Source: Streptomyces guryensis (lineage in GTDB: Bacteria > Actinomycetota > Actinomycetes > Streptomycetales > Streptomycetaceae). From it: a DNA stretch of 64,000 nucleotides. A program made the position numbers and the translations under genes. This document shows positions 59,192-64,000 of this stretch, in pieces. The DNA lies in contig NZ_JAJSBI010000023.1 of the NCBI RefSeq assembly GCF_021261325.1, positions 62,001-126,000 on the forward strand. The letters run 5' to 3'. The notes below the pieces were generated by a model that saw nothing but the letters and a program-made list of their open reading frames with translations, had not been told where the DNA came from and ran no database searches. Within the stretch, counting starts at the first letter, position 1, and every line of letters begins with the position of its first letter.

Positions 59192-59362
59192 ATGCCCGGT
59201 TCTACGGACGGTTCTACGAAGGCGATGGGGGCGATCACCGTCGGCGGCCTCGTGGTGGTGACCGCCTACACGGTGGCTCTCGGCTCCAACGGCTGGCTGT
59301 GGTTCGGCTGGGTCGTGCTGGGTCTGCTCACCCTCGGGATGGTCGCCTCCCGCAGCACGTGA
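59192..59362 (+). CDS. Tiny membrane protein (56 aa)
   Basis: ATG with GAGGAGGG upstream starts 56 residues. Two hydrophobic stretches (AITVGGLVVVTAYTVAL and WLWFGWVVLGLLTLGMVAS) form one hairpin or two spans. No family is known to me. It follows the DYG kinase by 13 bases and is probably in the same operon. Confidence 0.7.
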   Translation: MPGSTDGSTKAMGAITVGGLVVVTAYTVALGSNGWLWFGWVVLGLLTLGMVASRST

Positions 59363-59383
59363 CGCATCCGCACCACGTGCCGT

Positions 59384-60589
59384 TCACTCCTCGCTCAGCC
59401 GGCCGGCCGAGTGCACCCCGGGCTGGTATTTGGGCAGCCGGGCGGTGATCTTCATGCCTGCTCCCACGGCGGTCTCGATGACGAGTCCGTAGTCGTCGCC
59501 GTAGACCTGGCGGAGGCGGTCGTCGACGTTGGACAGTCCGATGCCGCCCGAGGGGCTGACCTCGCCGGCCAGGATACGGCGGAGCAGGGCGGGGTCCATC
59601 CCGGCGCCGTCGTCCTCGATGACGACCAGGGCCTCGGCGCCGGCATCCTGCGCGGTGATGCTGATGTGGCTCTTGTCGGTTTTCCCCTCCAGGCCGTGCT
59701 TGACGGCGTTCTCGACGAGCGGCTGCAGACAGAGGAACGGCAGGGCGACCGGCAGGACCTCGGGGGCGATCTGCAGGGTGACGGAGAGGCGGTCGCCGAA
59801 GCGTGCCCGGACCAGCGCCAAGTAGTGGTCGATGGCGTGGAGTTCGTCGGCGAGGGTGGTGAAGTCACCGTGCCTGCGGAACGAGTATCGGGTGAAGTCG
59901 GCGAACTCCAGCAGGAGTTCGCGGGCGCGTTCGGGGTCGGTGCGGACGAAGCTCGCTATCACGGCGAGCGAGTTGAAGATGAAGTGCGGGGAGATCTGGG
60001 CCCTCAGGGCCTTGATCTCGGCCTCGATCAGGCGGGTGCGGGACTGGTCGAGGTCGGCCAGCTCCAGTTGGACGCTCACCCAGCGGGCGACCTCGCCGGC
60101 TGCCCGGACGAGGACGGCGGACTCGCGGGGTGCGCAGGCGACCAGCGCGCCGTGCACGCGGTCGTCGACGGTGAGCGGGGCGACGACCGCCCAGCGCACC
60201 TGGCAGTCCGGGTCGGGGCACTTGAGGTGGAAGGCCTCGCCGCGGCCGGTCTCCAGCGGTCCGGCGAGGCGTTCCATGATCTCGCCGCGGTGGTGGCCGC
60301 CGACGCCGTCCCAGACCAGGACCTCCTTCTGGTCCGTCAGGCACAGGGCGTCCGTGCCGAGGAGGGTGCGCAGCCGGCGGGCGGACTTGCGGGCGGTCTC
60401 CTCCGTCAGTCCGGCCCGCAGCGGCGGTGCGGCCAGGGAGGCGGTGTGCAGGGTCTGGAAGGTGGCGTGCTCCACGGGGGTGCCGAGATCGCCGAGGCTT
60501 GCCGGGCGGGCCGTGCGCCGACCGATCCAGAACCCGGCGGCCAGCAACGGCAGGACGGCCACGCACAGTCCGGCGAGGAATCCGCTCAT
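59384..60589 (-). CDS. LytS-type sensor histidine kinase
   Basis: A 401-residue kinase. One N-terminal span (SGFLAGLCVAVLPLLAAGFW), then a GAF-like domain of about 140 residues (GTDALCLTDQKEVLVWDGVG, CPDPDCQVRWAVVAPLTVDD), then the LytS-type domain: ISPHFIFNSLAVIASFVRTD with the phospho-His, and the ATPase part (LVENAVKHGLEG, VVIEDDGAGMDP, SGGIGLSNVDDRLRQVYG). Its partner is the LytTR regulator at 62824. GGAGG precedes the ATG. It is separated from the symporter gene by a repeat. The Cys pair in the GAF-like part might hold metal or sense redox. Confidence 0.9.
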   Translation of the reverse strand: MSGFLAGLCVAVLPLLAAGFWIGRRTARPASLGDLGTPVEHATFQTLHTASLAAPPLRAGLTEETARKSARRLRTLLGTDALCLTDQKEVLVWDGVGGHHRGEIMERLAGPLETGRGEAFHLKCPDPDCQVRWAVVAPLTVDDRVHGALVACAPRESAVLVRAAGEVARWVSVQLELADLDQSRTRLIEAEIKALRAQISPHFIFNSLAVIASFVRTDPERARELLLEFADFTRYSFRRHGDFTTLADELHAIDHYLALVRARFGDRLSVTLQIAPEVLPVALPFLCLQPLVENAVKHGLEGKTDKSHISITAQDAGAEALVVIEDDGAGMDPALLRRILAGEVSPSGGIGLSNVDDRLRQVYGDDYGLVIETAVGAGMKITARLPKYQPGVHSAGRLSEE

Positions 60590-60636
60590 GCCCTCACCTC
60601 CGCGCGCGGTGCTTCTCCGGCGCTGTGCCGCGCCCC

Positions 60637-60710
60637 GCAGGGCGCGGGGCGGTATCGATGTGCGGCTCCACCGGGCGGGCGCGACCGGCCCCTACCGGCC
60701 CGCAGACGCA
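60637..60710 (+). repeat. Intergenic repeat copy 4
   Basis: CAGGGCGCGGGGCGGTATCG then ATGTGCGGCTCCACCGGGCG and GGCGCGACCGGCCCC, ending CCCGCAGACG. It fills the gap between the symporter stop (60711) and the kinase start (60589). More diverged than the other copies. Confidence 0.65.
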
Positions 60711-62426
60711 TCATCGCGCTCTCAGCGGAGCGCTCAGCTCCTCCGGCAGATGGAACCGAGCCAGGATCGCCTCCGTTCCCGTCGGCACCCGTCCCGGCGT
60801 CGCCAACGACACCAGCACCATGGTGAGGAAGCCCAGCGGCACCGACCAGAGGGCGGGCCAGGCCAGCAAGGCGTGCAGCGGGCCCGTGCCCGGGAAGCCC
60901 GCCATCGTCGCGGCCACCGCGACGAACGCCGAACCGCCGCCGATCAGCATGCCTGCGGCCGCGCCCGGCGGGGTCAGCCTGCGCCACCAGATGCCGAGGA
61001 CGAGCAGCGGGCAGAAGGAGGACGCGGACACGGCGAAGGCCAGGCCGACGGCATCGGCGACCGGAAGTCCGCCGACGAGGACGCTGGCGGCGAGCGGCAC
61101 GGCCATCGACAGCACGGTGCCGAGGCGGAAGTGCCGTACGCCCCGCGTCGGCAGGACGTCCTGGGTGAGCACCCCCGCGACGGCCAGGGTCAGCCCGGAC
61201 GCCGTGGACAGGAACGCGGCGAAGGCGCCGCCCGCCACCAGTGCGCCCAGCAGGTCGCCGCCCACGCCGCCGATCATGCGGTCGGGCAGCAGCAGGACGG
61301 TGGCGTCCGCGTCGCCGGTGAGGGTGAGTTCGGGGGTGTAGAGGCGGCCGAGGGCGCCGTACAGGGGCGGCAGGAGGTAGAAGGCGCCGATCAGGCCGAG
61401 CACGGCCACGGTGGTGCGGCGGGCGGCGACGCCGTGCGGACTGGTGTAGAAGCGGACGACGACGTGAGGCAGGCCCATGGTGCCGAGGAACGTGGCAAGG
61501 ATCAGCCCGTAGGTGGCGTACAGCGGGCGTTCCTCGCGGCTCGCGGCCAGCGAGGTCGACATACCGCCGTTGGTGCCGCGGTCGGCGGCCGGGACGGTGG
61601 TGCCCTTGGCGAAGGCCAGCCGGGTGCCTCGCTCGATGTGGTGGGTGCCGGAGGGGAGTCGGATCCGCCCGGCGTCGTGGGTGCGGCCGTCGACCGTGCC
61701 GGTCACGGTGACCGTCAGCGGCCGGTCCAGTTTCAGGTCGAGGCTGTCGTCGACGCGTACGTCGCGCTGCTCACGGAAGGTCGCCGGCTCCTCGAAGGCG
61801 TGGCGGGGCGCGCCGTCGCCCTGCCAGGCGAGCACCAGGAACAGGGCGGGCACCAGCAGGGCGGTGAGCTTGAGCCAGTACTGGAAGGCCTGCACGAAGG
61901 TGATGCTGCGCATCCCGCCGGCGGCGACGGTGGCGACCACGACGACGGCCACGATCAGCCCGCCGAGCGAGCCGGGCGCACCGGTCAGAACCGTCAACGT
62001 CAGCCCGGCGCCCTGGAGTTGGGGCAGCAGATACAGCCAGCCGACGCCGACGACGAAGGCCCCGGCCAGCCGCCGTACCGCATGCGAGGCCAGCCGGGCC
62101 TCGGCGAAGTCGGGCAGCGTGTAGGCGCCGGAGCGGCGCAGCGGGGCGGCGACGAACAGGAGCAGGACCAGATAACCGGCGGTGTAGCCGACCGGGTACC
62201 AGAGCATGTCGGGCCCCTGGACCAGGACCAGTCCCGCGATGCCCAGGAAGGACGCGGCGGAGAGGTACTCGCCGCTGATGGCGGCCGCGTTGAGGCGGGG
62301 GCCGACGGTGCGGGAGGCGACGTAGAAGTCGGAGGTGGTACGGGAGATGCGCAGGCCGAAGGCGCCGACCAGGACGGTCGCCACGACCACCAGGGCCACT
62401 GCCGGGACGGCGTAACCCGAGTTCAT
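60711..62426 (-). CDS. Sodium:solute symporter (acetate/organic acid type)
   Basis: A 571-residue SSS-family transporter with about 13 spans. FYVASRTVGPRLNAAAISGE, YLSAASFLGIAGLVL, DMLWYPVGYTAGYLVLLLF, GTMGLPHVVVRFYTSPHG and SALFAAFLSTASGLTLAVAG-like blocks match ActP-type acetate permeases. Between spans, residues about 228-310 carry an extra external beta-rich loop (DLKLDRPLTVTVTGTVDGRT), longer than in E. coli ActP. The small membrane gene upstream overlaps by ATGA. The linked LytS/LytTR pair should control it. Substrate: acetate, pyruvate or lactate (not resolved). Confidence 0.9.
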   Translation of the reverse strand: MNSGYAVPAVALVVVATVLVGAFGLRISRTTSDFYVASRTVGPRLNAAAISGEYLSAASFLGIAGLVLVQGPDMLWYPVGYTAGYLVLLLFVAAPLRRSGAYTLPDFAEARLASHAVRRLAGAFVVGVGWLYLLPQLQGAGLTLTVLTGAPGSLGGLIVAVVVVATVAAGGMRSITFVQAFQYWLKLTALLVPALFLVLAWQGDGAPRHAFEEPATFREQRDVRVDDSLDLKLDRPLTVTVTGTVDGRTHDAGRIRLPSGTHHIERGTRLAFAKGTTVPAADRGTNGGMSTSLAASREERPLYATYGLILATFLGTMGLPHVVVRFYTSPHGVAARRTTVAVLGLIGAFYLLPPLYGALGRLYTPELTLTGDADATVLLLPDRMIGGVGGDLLGALVAGGAFAAFLSTASGLTLAVAGVLTQDVLPTRGVRHFRLGTVLSMAVPLAASVLVGGLPVADAVGLAFAVSASSFCPLLVLGIWWRRLTPPGAAAGMLIGGGSAFVAVAATMAGFPGTGPLHALLAWPALWSVPLGFLTMVLVSLATPGRVPTGTEAILARFHLPEELSAPLRAR

Positions 62427-62821
62427 CGGTCTTCTACGAGTCGCACGAAGTCCCGTTCGTTGCGCTCGGCGCGCCGGACGTACCACAGGGCGAGCAGGAC
62501 CATCGGGGCGTAGAGGCAGAAGCCGAGGATCACCCATTCCAGGCGGCGGGCGCCGGGTGTGGCGGCGAAGACCAGGGGCAGCGGGCCGATCAGCAGACCG
62601 AGGAACGCGAACACCGCGAGGGCGGCGCGTAGTTGGGTGCGCATGAGGGAGCGGACGTAGGTGTGGCCGAGGGTGGTCTGCTCGTCGATCTCGGTGCGCG
62701 CGCGGTAGTAGCCGGACGCATGGGGGTACCGCCCGCGCGACCGAAGCCGAGCGTGGGGGAGGGTGCGGCGGGGCGGGCCGGTGACGACGACGCGGCGCTC
62801 GGCGGGGTCCTGGCTGGGCAC
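62423..62821 (-). CDS. Small membrane protein, DUF485-like symporter partner
   Basis: A 132-residue protein with a charged N-terminal half and two spans (AALAVFAFLGLLIGPLPLVF, WVILGFCLYAPMVLLALWYV). It sits where DUF485 proteins sit in acetate-symporter operons. GTG start, GAGGAGG upstream, only 2 bases after the regulator stop. Its end overlaps the symporter start (ATGA), so the two should be made together. Confidence 0.8.
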   Translation of the reverse strand: MPSQDPAERRVVVTGPPRRTLPHARLRSRGRYPHASGYYRARTEIDEQTTLGHTYVRSLMRTQLRAALAVFAFLGLLIGPLPLVFAATPGARRLEWVILGFCLYAPMVLLALWYVRRAERNERDFVRLVEDR

Positions 62822-62823
62822 GG

Positions 62824-63576
62824 TTATGGCCTCCTCATCAGCAGGTCCCGCAGTTCGCGCGCGTGCCGGCGGCTGACCTGGAGCTCCTCGGCGCCGACCA
62901 CGACACTCACCGTGCCCGCGTCCAGACGGAGTTCGCCGACGTGGCGCAGGGCGACCAGGTGGCGGCGGTGGATGCGGACGAAGCCGCGGGAGCGCCAGCG
63001 TTCCTCCAGGGTGGACAGCGGGATCCGTACGAGGTGGCTGCCCTTGTCGGTGTGCAGGCGGGCGTAGTCGCCCTGGGCCTCGACGTGGGTGATGTCGTCG
63101 ACGGCGACGAAGCGCGTGACGCCGCCGAGTTCGACCGGTATGTGGTCGGGGTCGGGCTCGTGCACGGGGATGCGCGGAGCGGCGGCACCGGTGAGCTCGG
63201 CGGCCCGGCGGATCGCCTCCGCGAGGCGTTCCTTGCGGACCGGTTTGAGGACGTAGTCGACGGCCTTGAGGTCGAAGGCCTGCACGGCGAAGTCCTCGTG
63301 GGCGGTGACGAACACGACCAGCGGCGGCTTGGCGAACCCGGTCAGCAGCCGGGCCAGGTCGAGGCCGTCGAGACCGGGCATCTGGATGTCGAGGAAGACG
63401 ACGTCGATGGCCTCCGGCCCGCCCGGACCGGACTGCAGCGCGCGGTTGATGCGGCGCAGCGCCTCGGTCGCGTCGCCTGCGCCCTCCGCGCTGCCGATGC
63501 GGGGGTCCGCGTTCAGCAGGTACAGCAGTTCCTCCAGCGAGGGGCGTTCGTCGTCGACGGCGAGGGCGCGCAGCAT
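62824..63576 (-). CDS. LytTR-family response regulator
   Basis: A 250-residue regulator. Receiver domain at 1-120 with Asp8/Asp9 and phospho-Asp63 in VVFLDIQMPGLDG, and VDYVLKPVRKERL. The LytTR DNA-binding part is at about 145-250: VAVDDITHVEAQGDYARLHT, RIPLSTLEERWRSRGFVRIH, RRHLVALRHVGELRLDAG. It is the first gene of the operon with the small membrane protein and symporter, and its kinase is two genes further. Ribosome site is weak. It likely activates the operon when a carboxylic acid is present (inferred from the related BtsSR/YpdAB systems). Confidence 0.92.
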   Translation of the reverse strand: MLRALAVDDERPSLEELLYLLNADPRIGSAEGAGDATEALRRINRALQSGPGGPEAIDVVFLDIQMPGLDGLDLARLLTGFAKPPLVVFVTAHEDFAVQAFDLKAVDYVLKPVRKERLAEAIRRAAELTGAAAPRIPVHEPDPDHIPVELGGVTRFVAVDDITHVEAQGDYARLHTDKGSHLVRIPLSTLEERWRSRGFVRIHRRHLVALRHVGELRLDAGTVSVVVGAEELQVSRRHARELRDLLMRRP

Positions 63577-63604
63577 GAACCCGGAGTGTAGGTGGAATCC
63601 GCAC

Positions 63605-63630
63605 GTGTGGACATGCGCCGAGGTGTGGAC
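63605..63630. promoter_or_regulatory. Direct repeat GTGTGGAC between regulator and Lrp genes
   Basis: GTGTGGAC occurs at 63605-63612 and 63623-63630, 18 bases apart (start to start). LytTR proteins bind pairs of direct repeats about two helix turns apart, so this is a candidate site for the adjacent regulator. It lies in the 78-base gap between divergent starts. Confidence 0.4.
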
Positions 63631-63654
63631 GTCCCCGCTGGATACAGTGCCGGC

Positions 63655-64000
63655 ATGAACAGCAGGACGGCCCCCTTCGACGGGCTCGACCGGAAGATCA
63701 TCACCGCGTTGATGGCGAACGCCAGGACGAGCTTCGCCGAGATCGGTGCGGCTGTCGGGCTGTCGTCCACGGCGGTCAAACGGCGGGTGGACCGGCTGCG
63801 CGACACGGGCGTGATCACCGGGTTCACGGCCACGGTGCAGCCGGCGGCGCTGGGCTGGCGCACGGAGGCGTACGTCGAGGTCTACTGCGAGGGCGCGGCC
63901 CCGCCGCGGCGCCTCGCGGAGGTGGTCCGCAACCATCCGGAGATCACGGCGGCGATGACGGTGACCGGCGGCGCGGACGCGCTGCTGCACGTGCGGGCGA
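63655..64000 (+). CDS. Lrp/AsnC-family regulator (3' end outside window)
   Basis: The first 115 residues are visible. The helix-turn-helix (FDGLDRKIITALMANARTSF, AEIGAAVGLSSTAVKRRVDR) is followed by the start of the RAM domain (PAALGWRTEAYVEVYCEGAA, VVRNHPEITAAMTVTGGADA). It diverges from the LytTR gene. Targets beyond the edge are unknown. Confidence 0.9.
   Translation, partial: MNSRTAPFDGLDRKIITALMANARTSFAEIGAAVGLSSTAVKRRVDRLRDTGVITGFTATVQPAALGWRTEAYVEVYCEGAAPPRRLAEVVRNHPEITAAMTVTGGADALLHVRA

Noticed and set aside
1..64000. tRNA, rRNA, CRISPR array, integrase or transposase
   Set aside because: No cloverleaf, rRNA core, regular repeat-spacer pattern or DDE/serine/tyrosine recombinase motif was seen while reading both strands. 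The intergenic repeats are too few and scattered for CRISPR.

Overview
This window is high-GC actinobacterial chromosome, almost certainly Streptomyces. The reasons are the gene style (GTG/TTG starts, ATGA or GTGA stop-start overlaps, dense operons), sugar ABC transport operons without an ATPase gene, the RppA-P450-cupin cluster for flaviolin, MurT/GatD, a group-III PfkA, Ser/Thr kinases with extracellular domains, and a recurrent intergenic repeat of a type I recall from Streptomyces. No tRNA, rRNA, CRISPR array, transposase, integrase or phage gene was seen. All functional names come from reading motifs and from memory of families; no search was run.

Left part (1-10.7 kb). A glycosyltransferase runs off the left edge. 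It is followed by a gene-poor stretch that keeps a decayed copy of a LacI-type control region. Next is a complete sugar locus: a LacI repressor diverges from a GH127 beta-L-arabinofuranosidase, a sugar-binding lipoprotein, two permeases and a secreted clan GH-A-like hydrolase with a ricin-type lectin domain. A TTGACT-N17-TACGTT promoter is followed by a perfect CGTTTG-CT-CAAACG operator. The logical reading is outside cleavage, import of a short arabinoside, and inside removal of beta-L-arabinofuranose.

10.9-28 kb. Pyruvate carboxylase, a Tat-exported isoquinoline-oxidoreductase-like pair, a DUF3533-type membrane protein with an acetyltransferase, a DUF779 protein, a secreted phosphodiester glycosidase, a tiny membrane protein and a secreted phosphodiesterase-like protein. 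Then a three-gene acyl-CoA dehydrogenase operon whose genes are joined by ATGA overlaps, and an Lrp regulator diverging from a trans-sulfuration-type PLP enzyme.

28-40 kb. A sugar-acid module (IlvD/Edd dehydratase, IclR, FAH-family hydrolase, zinc dehydrogenase), a Ser/Thr kinase next to a 47-residue secreted peptide gene, a second LacI regulator, a frameshifted pseudogene, two overlapping secreted-protein genes, and an XRE-cupin regulator diverging from a thioredoxin-reductase-like flavoprotein.

41-50 kb. ATP-dependent DNA ligase with a Nudix gene, succinate-semialdehyde dehydrogenase, a small DUF6213-like protein, a TenA-like protein diverging from rppA-CYP158-cupin (tetrahydroxynaphthalene to flaviolin pigments), and an acyl-CoA dehydrogenase diverging from a TetR regulator.

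50-64 kb. Peptide deformylase, murT-gatD (amidation of lipid II), pfkA, a CtaG-like protein, a lipoprotein carrying a PASTA domain next to a kinase with a DYG motif, a LytS/LytTR-type two-component system around a sodium:solute symporter and its small partner, and the start of an Lrp regulator at the right edge.
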